Shown here: positions 34,794 to 43,836 of the stretch, piece by piece
Position numbering within the stretch: position 1 is the stretch's first letter
How the letters are laid out: each line of letters opens with the position of its first letter
Assembly (NCBI RefSeq): GCF_020523605.1
Contig: NZ_JAJAQI010000007.1
Span: 1 to 64,000, forward strand
Length of the DNA: 64,000 nt
Direction: 5' to 3'
DNA from: Roseicella aerolata
Lineage (GTDB): Bacteria; Pseudomonadota; Alphaproteobacteria; Acetobacterales; Acetobacteraceae
The notes under the pieces: model-generated
Seen by the model: the letters and a program-made list of their open reading frames with translations, nothing else
Databases searched by the model: none
Told to the model about the DNA's origin: nothing
Translations under genes and position numbers: made by a program

Positions 34794-34876
34794 CTACGGC
34801 GGATTGCGTTCCTGTCTGAACGCCGATCCTCTGCAGCTCATGGTCCATGGAGCGGATTCACGCTCCCGGGGTCGTG
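34794..34876. repeat. dispersed palindromic repeat (E)
   Basis: 34794-34836 matches the first palindrome of the copy at 43794 at about 35 of 43 positions. The following GGAGCGGATTCACGCTCCCGG matches part of the second palindrome. It lies in the 207-base spacer between the GYD and Zn-ribbon genes, which holds nothing else recognisable. Confidence 0.65.
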
Positions 34877-34917
34877 CGTCAGAAGACCCGGCGACGTGGC
34901 ACCGGGCCAGGGAGCGA

Positions 34918-35334
34918 TCAGTCGCGCAGCCGGAACACCGGCAGGGTCAGGCCCTCGCCATTCTCCTCGAACCCGATCCGGAGCGGCAGGCCGATGCGCA
35001 GCGCCTCCGGCCCGGCGCCGCGGAGCTGCGCCAGCAGCCGCACGCCCTCCGGCAGGTCGGCCGTGACCAGGGTGTAGGGCAGGTCCGGCCGGAAGGCGGG
35101 ATGGAAGGGGTGGTGCGCCACGGTCCAGCTATGCACCGCCGCCTCGCCGCTGGCCTCCACCCAGTCCACGGCGAAGGAGTGGCAGGAATCGCAGAGCGGG
35201 CGCGGATAATGCCGCACCCGCCCGCAGGCGCCGCAGCGCTGCAGCAGCAGGCGGCCGGCCGCCAGCCCCTCCCAATGGGGGCGGCTGTCGGCGGAGGGCT
35301 CGGGGACCGGCTTGCGCGGCATGCTGTCCGTCAT
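34918..35334 (-). CDS. Zn-ribbon/OB-fold acyl-CoA-associated protein (DUF35)
   Basis: A 138-residue protein from ATG 35334. The N-terminal rubredoxin-like zinc ribbon has two CxxC pairs (RCGACGR at about 35-41, LCDSC at about 49-53). The C-terminal OB-fold contains AVHSWTVAHHPFHPAF and PYTLVTADLPEGVRLL. Such proteins partner with SCP2-thiolase-like proteins in acyl-CoA aldolase or lyase complexes, for example in steroid side-chain degradation. Here the thiolase-like gene is 4 bases upstream, which supports such a complex. Confidence 0.88.
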   Translation of the reverse strand: MTDSMPRKPVPEPSADSRPHWEGLAAGRLLLQRCGACGRVRHYPRPLCDSCHSFAVDWVEASGEAAVHSWTVAHHPFHPAFRPDLPYTLVTADLPEGVRLLAQLRGAGPEALRIGLPLRIGFEENGEGLTLPVFRLRD

Positions 35335-35338
35335 CGCC

Positions 35339-36496
35339 CTACCCCCGCGCCATGATGGCGATGGTGCCGTCGCCGAGATCGCCATAGCCGGTGACCAGGC
35401 CAAGCTCGGCATCGGGCACCTGCGCCGCCCCGGCCTGGCCGCGCAACTGCCGCACCAGCTCCACCACATGGTTCATTCCGGCCATATGGGCCTGGGAAAG
35501 CAGCCCGCCATGCGTGTTCACCGGCAGGCGCCCGCCCAGGCCAAGCGCGCCGCCCTCGACGAAGGCGCCGCCCTCCCCCTTCGCGCAGAAGCCGAGATCC
35601 TCCAGCTGGCAGAGAACGATATAGGTGAAGCAGTCATAGATCTCCGCCACGTCGATATCGGCCGGCGTGACGCCGGCCATGGCGAAGGCGCGCGGCGCCG
35701 CCTTGGCCAGGCCGAGCCGTGTCATGTCCGGCCGCTGGGTGATGGCGCTGGGGCTGTCCGGATGGCCCTCCGCCATGCCGGTGACCAGCACGCGGGGCTG
35801 GCGCAGGTCCCGCGCCCGCTCGGCGGCGCTGACCACCACCGCCGCGCCGCCATCGCTCTCCAGGCTGCAATCCAGCAGCCGCAGCGGGTCGGCGATCATG
35901 CGGGAGGCCTGGTGGTCCTCGATGGTGATGGGCTGGGTCATGGTGGCGTTGCCGTTCAGGATGGCATGCGCCCGCGTCGTCACCGCGATCTCGGCGAGCT
36001 GCCGGCTGGTGGTGCCGAACAGCTCCATGTGCCGCCGCGCCATCGGCGCGTAGTACTGCGCCGGGGCGATGGCGCCGTGCGGCGCCTCGAACTCCCCGAC
36101 CGTGCGGAATTGCGGCATCTGCTGGATGCGCGTGCCGATGCGCTGGCCCGTGCGGCCGGTGCGCCCGAGGGGGATCAGCACATGGGCGCAGATCCCGCCG
36201 GCGACGGCGGCGACCGCGCATTGCAGCGCGGCGACCGAGCCGGCGCCGCCGAGCGGCGTGACGGTCGAGAAGCGCAGGTCGGGGATGCCGAGATTGGTGA
36301 CGAAATCCTCGGCCACCACCCCGCCGGTGCCCATCGGCACCACGATGCCGTCGATGTCCCGCGGCGCCAGCCCGGCATCGGCGATCGCCGCCAGCGAGGC
36401 CTCCAGCTGCAGGACCAGCGCGCTGCGCGGATCGCCGCCGCCGCGATAGGCCGTCTCCCCGATGCCGGTGACGGCGCCCTTGCCCGAGAGCGTCAT
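35339..36496 (-). CDS. thiolase-like (SCP2/lipid-transfer) protein
   Basis: A 385-residue thiolase-superfamily protein. The C-terminal His motif is kept (RLPVNTHGGLLSQAHMAGM) and YDCFTYIVLCQLEDLGFC is typical. The usual N-terminal nucleophilic Cys region reads PLGGAGSVAALQCAVAAVAG, without Cys at the expected place, as in non-condensing SCP2-type members. With the DUF35 partner downstream it likely forms a retro-aldolase or related acyl-CoA complex rather than a condensing thiolase. It is a probable catabolic gene in the 33-42 kb cluster. Confidence 0.85.
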   Translation of the reverse strand: MTLSGKGAVTGIGETAYRGGGDPRSALVLQLEASLAAIADAGLAPRDIDGIVVPMGTGGVVAEDFVTNLGIPDLRFSTVTPLGGAGSVAALQCAVAAVAGGICAHVLIPLGRTGRTGQRIGTRIQQMPQFRTVGEFEAPHGAIAPAQYYAPMARRHMELFGTTSRQLAEIAVTTRAHAILNGNATMTQPITIEDHQASRMIADPLRLLDCSLESDGGAAVVVSAAERARDLRQPRVLVTGMAEGHPDSPSAITQRPDMTRLGLAKAAPRAFAMAGVTPADIDVAEIYDCFTYIVLCQLEDLGFCAKGEGGAFVEGGALGLGGRLPVNTHGGLLSQAHMAGMNHVVELVRQLRGQAGAAQVPDAELGLVTGYGDLGDGTIAIMARG

Positions 36497-36516
36497 GGCG
36501 TCTCCTCCCCCTCGCG

Positions 36517-37380
36517 CTACCAGCAGACCATCAGGCGGTAGCCCTCGCCGTCGCGCGCCACGCGGCCGGCGGTCGGCCCCGCGAAATGCGTGCCGATGAC
36601 CAGCACCGGCCGACCCGCCATCCCGCCGAAGATGGCGTGCCGCGTCGCCTCCGCCTGGCGCGGGTCGCTGTCGGCCGTGCTGCTCCAGTGCGGCCGGGCA
36701 AGCTGGCAGGGGTGGTGGGCGATGTCGCCGGTGATCAGCGCCTCCTCGCCCTCGGACCGGATCAGCACGCTGACATGGCCGGGCGTGTGGCCGAAGCTCG
36801 GCACCAGCCGCACCTCCTCGCAGAGTTGGTGGTCGGCCTCCACCAGCTCGGCGAGGCCGGCATCGAGGATGGGCTGCACGCTGTCGGCGAAGACCGCGCG
36901 CTGGCTGTCATCGCCCGCCTCCGGCCGCGACCAGTGCTCGAATTCCCGCCGGCCGAAGAGGTAGCGCGCCCGCGGGAAGCTCGGCACCCAGCGCCCGTCC
37001 AGCAGCCGCGTGTTCCAGCCGACATGGTCCACATGCAGATGGGTGCAGAGCACGGTGTCGATGCTCTCCGGCGGGAAGCCCGCCGCCGCCATGTCCTGCA
37101 GGAATGTCCCCTGCCGGGCATTCCAGTGCGGGATCTTCCGGTCCTGCTTGTCATTGCCGAGGCAGGTATCCACCAGGATCCGCCGCCCACCCGGCGTCCC
37201 GATGATCAGGGCATGCACGGAGAGGCGGAGCTTCCCCGCCTCATCGGCAAAGTGCGGGAAGAGCCAGCCGATCTCCCGCACCGCCTCGGGCGTCGCCTGC
37301 GGCAGCAGGAAGCGGCTGCCGCCGGTCATCTCCAGCTCCACCACCTTCGTGACGGTGACTTTCCCGATGCTCCACCGCAT
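36517..37380 (-). CDS. MBL-fold metallo-hydrolase
   Basis: A 287-residue metallo-beta-lactamase-fold enzyme from ATG 37380 (MRWSIGKVTVTKVVELEM). The metal motif is CTHLHVDHVGWN (HxHxDH), further ligands lie in SFGHTPGHVSV and ITGDIAHHP, and the last in IGTHFAGPTAG. The order fits lactonases and related quenching enzymes (AttM/AHL-lactonase-like group). In this setting it may open a lactone produced by the Baeyer-Villiger enzyme. The gene lies between the thiolase-like and the second serine hydrolase genes, in the same direction. Confidence 0.86.
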   Translation of the reverse strand: MRWSIGKVTVTKVVELEMTGGSRFLLPQATPEAVREIGWLFPHFADEAGKLRLSVHALIIGTPGGRRILVDTCLGNDKQDRKIPHWNARQGTFLQDMAAAGFPPESIDTVLCTHLHVDHVGWNTRLLDGRWVPSFPRARYLFGRREFEHWSRPEAGDDSQRAVFADSVQPILDAGLAELVEADHQLCEEVRLVPSFGHTPGHVSVLIRSEGEEALITGDIAHHPCQLARPHWSSTADSDPRQAEATRHAIFGGMAGRPVLVIGTHFAGPTAGRVARDGEGYRLMVCW

Positions 37381-37458
37381 GGAATGCTCCTTGGCGGTCC
37401 GATTCAGACCTTCGCGCCTGTCGGGGCACCCCGCCGGCGCTACGGTCATCGGACCGCG

Positions 37459-38655
37459 TCAGTCCGCGATGGCCGCGTAGACCATGTCGCGCATCAGCGC
37501 GCGGTAGAAGTTCCGCTGGCCGATGCCCTGCATCATGTAGACCACCGCGAGCTGCTCCGCCGGGTCGATCCAGAAGGTCGTGCCGGCCATGCCGCTCCAG
37601 TGATACATCCCGGCCGAGCCGGGCGTGGGGACGAGGCCGCGGCCGCGCCGCACGGCGAAGCCCAGGCCGAAGCCCCAGCCCTCCCCCAGCAGCACGGGAT
37701 CGGCCGGCCGGTCGCCGAGATGGTCGGCGGTCATCAGCTCCACCGTCTTGCGCGACAGCAGCCGCACCGAGCGCAGGCGCCCGCCATCCAGCAGCATATG
37801 GACGAGTTGCGCGTAGTCCGCGGCGGTCGAGACCATGCCGCCGCCGCCGGATTCGAATTGCGGCGGCTCCCGCACCTCCAGCAGGGGCATTTCGGCGCCG
37901 GTGTCGGGGTCCTTCGGGAAGCCCTCGGCCAGGCGGTGCTGCTGGGCTGGCGGCACGTGGAAGGCAGTATCCGCCATGCCGAGCGGGCGGCAGATGCGCT
38001 GTTCCAGGAAGGCGCCGAGCGTCTGGCCGGAGATCACCTCGATCAGCCGTCCCAGCACATCGGTGCTGCGGCTGTATTCCCAGCGCGTGCCGGGCTGGTG
38101 CAGCAGCGGCAGGCGGCCGAGGGTTGCCACCTGGTCGGCATTGCCCTGGCCGCGCCGGGCGATCTTCGCGTCCAGATAGGCCTTGTGCACCGGCCCGTTG
38201 CCGAGGAACTCGTAGGTGAGGCCGGATGTGTGCCGCAGCAGGTCCTGCACCGTGATCGGCGCCGCGGCCGGCACCGTGCCGCCGCCCGCGACCGCCACCT
38301 GCGGGCTGGCGAGTTCCGGCAGGTACTGGCCGATGGGGTCAGCCAGCAGCAGCCGTCCCTCCTCGACCAGCATCATGATGCCGACCGAGACCATGGGCTT
38401 GGTCATGGAATAGATGCGGAAGATGCTGTCCGTCCGCATCGGCTCGGCCGCCGCCGGGTCGCGGCGGCCGTAAGCCTGGTGCCAGGCGAGGCGGCCGCGG
38501 CGCATCACCAGCACGACGGCGCCCGGCAGGTGCCCGGCGGCGATGCGCGCCTCCAGCACGCGCCCCATCGCCTCCAGCCGCGGGGTGGAAAGCCCGACCT
38601 CCTCCGGCCGGCCGGAGGGCAGGCCAGAGGGCGGGGATGCCGGCAGCGCGCTCAT
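37459..38655 (-). CDS. serine hydrolase, class C beta-lactamase fold (second)
   Basis: A 398-residue paralogue of the hydrolase at 33017. The nucleophile motif is SMTK in IFRIYSMTKPMVS (about residues 83-86) and the Tyr motif is WEYSRSTDVLG. The Lys/His-Gly third motif region is YHWSGMAGTTFWID. No signal peptide is seen. The protein is probably an esterase or carboxylesterase. Its start overlaps the LLM oxidoreductase stop as ATGA, so both are one transcript with the metallo-hydrolase behind them. Confidence 0.88.
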   Translation of the reverse strand: MSALPASPPSGLPSGRPEEVGLSTPRLEAMGRVLEARIAAGHLPGAVVLVMRRGRLAWHQAYGRRDPAAAEPMRTDSIFRIYSMTKPMVSVGIMMLVEEGRLLLADPIGQYLPELASPQVAVAGGGTVPAAAPITVQDLLRHTSGLTYEFLGNGPVHKAYLDAKIARRGQGNADQVATLGRLPLLHQPGTRWEYSRSTDVLGRLIEVISGQTLGAFLEQRICRPLGMADTAFHVPPAQQHRLAEGFPKDPDTGAEMPLLEVREPPQFESGGGGMVSTAADYAQLVHMLLDGGRLRSVRLLSRKTVELMTADHLGDRPADPVLLGEGWGFGLGFAVRRGRGLVPTPGSAGMYHWSGMAGTTFWIDPAEQLAVVYMMQGIGQRNFYRALMRDMVYAAIAD

Positions 38656-39845
38656 TCCGCCGCCACCTTCACGGCATTCGGCCCGAAGCGTTCGCGGAAG
38701 GGCTGCGTGTCGATCTCCTCCAATTCGATCTCGCGCGCCAGGACCTTGCGCTTCCAGTCCTGGTGCTGCGGCTCCCGCGCGTGGAATTCCGGCATGACCT
38801 CCCTGGCGAAGAGCTCCAGGCTCTCGCAGATATGCTCATGCGTGTTGTTGCCGGCCTGGTTGAGCAGGATGACCTGGTCGATGTTGGAGCCCTCGAATTT
38901 CCGCAGCTTGCGCCGGAGCGTCTCCGGCGAGCCGATCAGCCCGCCCGCAAGGGCGCGCGCCACGGCGTCCGGATTCGCGCGCTTCCAGGCATTGTATTCG
39001 TCCCACAGGCTGACCGTGCCGGGCTTCGCCCGCTCCCGCCCCTTCGCCGCGTTGTAGTAGCGCAGCGCGAACTGGAAGAAGGTGACGCCGTCGGCGCGGC
39101 GGCGCGCCTCCTCATCGGTCCCGGCGCACATGAAGTAGCTGACGATGGCGATGTTCGGGTTGGTCTCGTACTCCGCCAGCTTCTCCTGCCGCTTCACGAA
39201 GCTGTTGTAGTAGGCATGCACCCAGGCATGCGCGGCATCGGCCGAGAGGAACTGGAAGCCCAGCGCGCCCATGCCGCGCCTTCCCGCCATCTCGATGGTC
39301 TCGAGCTGCGAGCAGGCGACCCAGAGCGGCGGATGCGGCCGCTGCAGCGGCTTGGGCAGCACGTTGCGCAGCGGGAAATTAAAGTAGGGGCCGTCATATT
39401 CCCAGCCCTCCTGCGTGAACATCGGCAGGACGCAGCGCACCGCATCCTCCCACACCGCCCGCTTCTCCTCCATGCTCCGGTCGAAGGGGCCGAGTTCGGT
39501 GATGCTCGCCCCCTCGCCGATCCCGAACTCCACGCGCCCGTCGCTCAGCAGGTCCAGGCAGGCGACGCGCTCCGCCACGCGCGCGGGATGGTTGGTGGTG
39601 AGCTGGATGATGCCATGGCCGAGGCGGATGTTGCGGGTCCGCTGGCTGGCGGCGGCCAGGAACACCTCCGGCGCGGGGGAGTGGGAATATTCCTCAAGGA
39701 AATGGTGCTCCACCTCCCAGGCATAATCGTAGCCGAGGCGGTCCGCGAGCTCGAGCTGCGAGAGCGCGTCGTGGTAGAGGTCCCGCTCGCTGCGCGGGCC
39801 CCAGGGCTTGGGCAATTGCAGCTCGTAGAAGACGCCGAATTTCAT
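38652..39845 (-). CDS. LLM-class flavin-dependent oxidoreductase (luciferase-like)
   Basis: A 397-residue TIM-barrel flavoprotein of the luciferase-like monooxygenase group, from ATG 39845 (MKFGVFYELQLPKPWG). Typical stretches are YDYAWEVEHHFLEEYSHSPA, GHGIIQLTTNHPARVAERVA, DLLSDGRVEFGIGEG and LIGSPETLRRKLRKFE. These enzymes use reduced FMN or F420 to oxygenate alkanes, ketones or thioesters. It is first in a minus-strand operon (LLM, esterase, MBL and probably the thiolase-like gene), divergent from the Baeyer-Villiger gene across 217 bases. Confidence 0.9.
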   Translation of the reverse strand: MKFGVFYELQLPKPWGPRSERDLYHDALSQLELADRLGYDYAWEVEHHFLEEYSHSPAPEVFLAAASQRTRNIRLGHGIIQLTTNHPARVAERVACLDLLSDGRVEFGIGEGASITELGPFDRSMEEKRAVWEDAVRCVLPMFTQEGWEYDGPYFNFPLRNVLPKPLQRPHPPLWVACSQLETIEMAGRRGMGALGFQFLSADAAHAWVHAYYNSFVKRQEKLAEYETNPNIAIVSYFMCAGTDEEARRRADGVTFFQFALRYYNAAKGRERAKPGTVSLWDEYNAWKRANPDAVARALAGGLIGSPETLRRKLRKFEGSNIDQVILLNQAGNNTHEHICESLELFAREVMPEFHAREPQHQDWKRKVLAREIELEEIDTQPFRERFGPNAVKVAAE

Positions 39846-40062
39846 GCGCGTTTCCTTCCCCGCGATCCGCCCTGCGGGGCGGTTGCGCCCGGTCCCTGCC
39901 GGACCTTCGCCGCTCAGGCTCCCCCGCACGGGCCCCAGCGTCAAGCAATCCGGCAAGGCACCGGCCCTTTCCCGGCCGCGGGGGCCGGGGGATACTGGCC
40001 CGACGATCAGGACGCGCATCGCCATGCGATGCCGTCACCTGGCACGCCAAGGGAGAGAACGC

Positions 40063-41703
40063 ATGGTCGCCGCACAGCCGGTTGCGGAACGGGCCGGGAC
40101 CGACAGGGCCGCCGAGTGGGACGCGATCATCATCGGCGCCGGCATCGCCGGGATGTTCCAGCTCTACCGCTTCCGTGAGCTCGGCATGCGGGTGCGGGTC
40201 TTCGAGGCCGGCTCGGATGTCGGCGGCACCTGGTACTGGAACCGCTACCCCGGCGCCCGCTTCGATTCCGAAAGCTGGAGCTACGGCTACTCCTTCTCCG
40301 AGGAATTGCTGCAGGAATGGGAGTGGCCGGAGCATTTCGCGGCGCAGCCGGACACGCTGCGCTACCTGAACCTCGTCGCCGACAAATTCGACCTGCGGCG
40401 CGACATGCGGTTCAACAGCCGCGTCGCCGCCGCGCAATTCGACGATGCCGCCAACCTCTGGACCGTCACGCTGGAGAGCGGCGAGCAGGCCAGCGCCCCG
40501 CTGCTGGTCACCGCGCTCGGCCCGCTCTCGGCCCATACCCTGCCCAGCATTCCCGGCCGGGACAGTTTCGCGGGGCCGGCCTTCCACACCGCGCGCTGGC
40601 CGCGCGAGGGCATCGACCTCAGGGGCAAGCGCGTCGGCATCATCGGCACCGGCGCCACCGCCATCCAGACCATCCAGACGATCGCGAAGGATGTCGGGCA
40701 CCTCACCGTCTTCCAGCGCACGCCCAATTGGGCGGCGCCGCTGCACAACCGCCCGATCACGCCGGAGGAGCAGCAGCGCATCAAGGCCAGCTACCACGAG
40801 ATCTTCGCGCGCTGCCGCGAAACCGCCACCTGCTTCATCCATCAGACCGACCCGCGCAGCGTCTTCGACGTGACGCCGGAGGAGCGGGAAGCCTTCTGGG
40901 AGAAGCTGTACTCGGAACCCGGCTTCGGCATCTGGGTCGGCAATTTCCGGGACGTGCTGACCGACCCCGAGGCGAATGCGCTGATGACCGAATGGGCCGC
41001 CCGCAAGATCCGCGAGCGGGTGAAGGATCCGGCGGTCGCGGAGAGGCTGATCCCGAAGAACCACGGCTTCGGCACGCGCCGCCTGCCGCTCGAGAGCGGC
41101 TATTACGAGGTCTACAACCGGGACAATGTCCGGCTGGTGGACATCACCGAGACGCCGATCGAGCGCATCACGCCGAAGGGCATCCTGACCGCCGCCGGGG
41201 AGCACGCATTCGACATCCTGATCTACGCCACCGGCTTCGACGGCGTCACCGGCCCCTATGACCGGATCGACATCCGCGGCCCGGGCGGGCGCCGCCTCAG
41301 GGATGACTGGCAGGGCACGCCGCGCACCTTCCTCGGCGTGCTGGCGGAGGGCTTCCCCAACATGCTGATGATCCTCGGCCCGCACACCGCGCGCGGCAAC
41401 ATTCCGCGCAACATCGAGGAGATTGTGGACTGGCTGACCGGGCTGGTGCGGCACATGCGCGCGCACGGCCTGACGCGGGTGGAGCCCCGCGCGGAGGCGG
41501 TCGAGGCCTGGACCGCGCATGTCGAGGAAGCCGCCGCGGGCCTGCTCTTCAGCCAGGTCAATTCCTGGCAGACCGGCGTCAACCGAAATGTCGAGGGCCG
41601 CGATGTCCGCCGCACCCTCGGCTATTACGGCGGCGCGGTCGAATACCGCCGGAAGGCCGAGGCGGTGGCGGCCGCGGGCTACCGCGAATTCGCCTTCGCC
41701 TGA
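40063..41703 (+). CDS. flavin-containing Baeyer-Villiger monooxygenase
   Basis: A 546-residue FAD/NADPH enzyme that should insert oxygen beside a carbonyl, giving esters or lactones. The FAD Rossmann motif is GAGIAG (25-30), the BVMO fingerprint FAGPAFHTARWP (169-180) matches FxGxxxHxxxWP, and the NADPH Rossmann motif is GTGATA (195-200). DVGGTWYWNRYPGARFD is the usual cyclohexanone-monooxygenase-type segment. The ATG at 40063 follows GGGAGAGAAC. It is divergent from the LLM operon, and the two esterases and lactonase-like gene nearby could process its product. The natural ketone is unknown. Confidence 0.93.
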   Translation: MVAAQPVAERAGTDRAAEWDAIIIGAGIAGMFQLYRFRELGMRVRVFEAGSDVGGTWYWNRYPGARFDSESWSYGYSFSEELLQEWEWPEHFAAQPDTLRYLNLVADKFDLRRDMRFNSRVAAAQFDDAANLWTVTLESGEQASAPLLVTALGPLSAHTLPSIPGRDSFAGPAFHTARWPREGIDLRGKRVGIIGTGATAIQTIQTIAKDVGHLTVFQRTPNWAAPLHNRPITPEEQQRIKASYHEIFARCRETATCFIHQTDPRSVFDVTPEEREAFWEKLYSEPGFGIWVGNFRDVLTDPEANALMTEWAARKIRERVKDPAVAERLIPKNHGFGTRRLPLESGYYEVYNRDNVRLVDITETPIERITPKGILTAAGEHAFDILIYATGFDGVTGPYDRIDIRGPGGRRLRDDWQGTPRTFLGVLAEGFPNMLMILGPHTARGNIPRNIEEIVDWLTGLVRHMRAHGLTRVEPRAEAVEAWTAHVEEAAAGLLFSQVNSWQTGVNRNVEGRDVRRTLGYYGGAVEYRRKAEAVAAAGYREFAFA

Positions 41704-41826
41704 GGCCGTGCGCGGGGGCGGCCGCCCTCTCCGGTCCGATCCCGCATCGCTCTCGCGTCAGCGTGATCGCCGGCGCCGCGCCGGGCGGCCTATGCCGGAA
41801 GCCCGCAGAAGGACGGTGCCGCGGCG

Positions 41827-43836
41827 ATGAACGCCCCGCTCCACGACGCGCCCCGGCTGGAGGTCGGCGAAGCGCAGTTCCGCGCCATCCTCGATGCCAT
41901 CCCGGCGCGCGTCGCCCTGCTCGACCGCAACCGGCGGCATTGTTACGTCAACCGCGAATACGCCGCCTTCGTCGCCCGCCGGCCGGAGGAGGTGATCGGC
42001 CTCACCGTGCCCGAGATGTTCGGGCCGGAGACCTATGCGCGGCTCGCGCATATCTATCGCGAGATCCGGCCCTGCGGCGAAAAGGCCCTGGCCGGCGAAC
42101 CGGCGCGCTGGGAAGGCTGGATGCACGACACGGTGCGGGACCAGCCCTGCTACGTGCAGCGCTACTACGTGCCCTATCGCGGCCCCTCCGGCAGCGTCGA
42201 TGGCTATTTCGTCTTCACACGCGACCTGACGGCGCTGAAGCGGAGCGAGCAGCAACTCGCCGCGCAGCTGGAAGCGCTGCGGCGGAGCGAGGCGCTGAAC
42301 GCTGCCATCACCGCCTCCGCGCTCGACGGCGTCGTCGTCATCGACGAGGCGGGGCTGGTGGTCGAGTTCAACCCCGCCGCGGAGCGCAGCTTCGGCCATG
42401 CGCGGGCCGAGGTCCTCGGCCGGCCGGTCACCGACCTCATCCTCCTCCCGGCGCTTGGCGCGCACCAGGCGGCGGGGCTCGGGTGCTGGCTGGCCAGCGA
42501 GGAGAGCCGGATGCTCGGCCGCCGGGTGGAGCTGGAGGCCAGGCACGCCGATGGCAGCCGCTTCCCGGTCGAGGTCGCCTTCACCGAGGTGCGCCTGCCC
42601 GGGCGCCGGCTCTTCACCGCCTATCTGCGCGACCTGACCGGGACCCGCGCCGCCGCGGCCGAGATCCAGCGCCAGCGGGAGGCCCTGCAGCAGAGCGAGA
42701 GGCTCGCCGCCTTCGGCTCCCTCCTCGCGGGCGTGGCGCATGAGCTGAACAACCCGCTCTCCATCGTGCTGGGCAGCGCGCTGATCCTGCAGGAGCAGGT
42801 GGAGGGGGAGCACCCGGCCCTGGCCGAGCGGGCGGAGCGCATCCGCGTCGCCGCCGATCGCTGCGCCCGCATCGTTCGCAGCTTCCTCGCCATGGCGCGG
42901 CAGCAGGCGGCCGAGCGCCGGCCGCTGGAGGCGGCGCGGGTGGTCGAGGATGCGCTGCAGCTCCTCGCCTACCAGCTCCGCAGCAGCGGCATCGCGGTGG
43001 AGCGGGACATCCCGCCCGGGCTGCCGCGGCTGCTCGGCGATGCCGACCAGTTGCAGCAGGTGATGGCAAACCTGCTGACCAATGCGCGCCAGGCGCTGGA
43101 GCACCGCCCGGCGCCGCGGCGGATCCGCCTCGCCGCGCGGGCGGAGGCGGATGCCATCGCGATCACGGTCGCCGATAACGGCCCCGGCATCCCGGAGGAG
43201 GTGCGCGCCCGGATCTTCGATCCCTTCTTCACCACCAAGCCGGTCGGCGTCGGCACCGGCATCGGGCTCGCCGTCTCGCGCGGCATCGCGGAGGCGCATG
43301 GCGGCTCCCTCTGCCTCGGGGAGAGCCCGGCGGGCGGCGCCTGCTTCGTGCTGCGGCTGCCGCGCGCCCCGGCGGAGCCGGCCGGCAGCGCGGAGGACAG
43401 GTCCCGGCGGTCCGAGGCCGGCGCGGCGCAGCCCGCGCGGCGCGCGCTGGTGGTGGATGACGAACCCGACCTGGCAGGCCTGCTGGCGGAGATGCTCCGC
43501 CCGCTCGGCTTCCGCTGCGACCTGGCGGCGACGGGGGCGGAGGCGCAGCGCCTGATCGCGCAGCGGGACTACGACCTCCTCCTCTGCGACCTCCGCATGC
43601 CCGATCTCGATGGCGGCGCGCTCTATGCCTGGCTGGAGCGGGCGAGGCCGCCGCTCTGCGCCCGCACCGTCTTCGTCACCGGGGATACGCTGGGCCAAGC
43701 CGCCGGCAACCTCCTCGCCCGGGCGGGCCGGCCGGTGCTGGAAAAGCCCTTCCTGCCCGAGGCGGTGCGCCGGGTGGTTCTCTCGCTGCCCGTCTACAGC
43801 GGATTGCGTTCGGAACTGAACGCCAATCCGCTGTAG
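41827..43836 (+). CDS. PAS-domain hybrid histidine kinase with C-terminal receiver
   Basis: A 669-residue soluble kinase. Two PAS domains (about 15-135 and 152-272) sense the signal. HisKA has H305 in AGVAHELNNPLS, and the ATPase domain is at about 395-512 (NLLTNARQAL, DNGPGIP, GTGIGLAV). The receiver (about 538-655) has phospho-acceptor D588 and K640. There is no membrane segment. The last 13 residues (YSGLRSELNANPL) and the stop are encoded by a dispersed repeat copy at 43794, so the original C-terminus was replaced or extended. The unusual regulator at 44314 is its likely partner. Confidence 0.92.
   Translation: MNAPLHDAPRLEVGEAQFRAILDAIPARVALLDRNRRHCYVNREYAAFVARRPEEVIGLTVPEMFGPETYARLAHIYREIRPCGEKALAGEPARWEGWMHDTVRDQPCYVQRYYVPYRGPSGSVDGYFVFTRDLTALKRSEQQLAAQLEALRRSEALNAAITASALDGVVVIDEAGLVVEFNPAAERSFGHARAEVLGRPVTDLILLPALGAHQAAGLGCWLASEESRMLGRRVELEARHADGSRFPVEVAFTEVRLPGRRLFTAYLRDLTGTRAAAAEIQRQREALQQSERLAAFGSLLAGVAHELNNPLSIVLGSALILQEQVEGEHPALAERAERIRVAADRCARIVRSFLAMARQQAAERRPLEAARVVEDALQLLAYQLRSSGIAVERDIPPGLPRLLGDADQLQQVMANLLTNARQALEHRPAPRRIRLAARAEADAIAITVADNGPGIPEEVRARIFDPFFTTKPVGVGTGIGLAVSRGIAEAHGGSLCLGESPAGGACFVLRLPRAPAEPAGSAEDRSRRSEAGAAQPARRALVVDDEPDLAGLLAEMLRPLGFRCDLAATGAEAQRLIAQRDYDLLLCDLRMPDLDGGALYAWLERARPPLCARTVFVTGDTLGQAAGNLLARAGRPVLEKPFLPEAVRRVVLSLPVYSGLRSELNANPL

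Noticed and set aside
33017-38655. Antibiotic-resistance beta-lactamases (two genes)
   Set aside because: Both have the class C fold and SxxK but no export signal, and they sit in a catabolic cluster; esterase is a better call.
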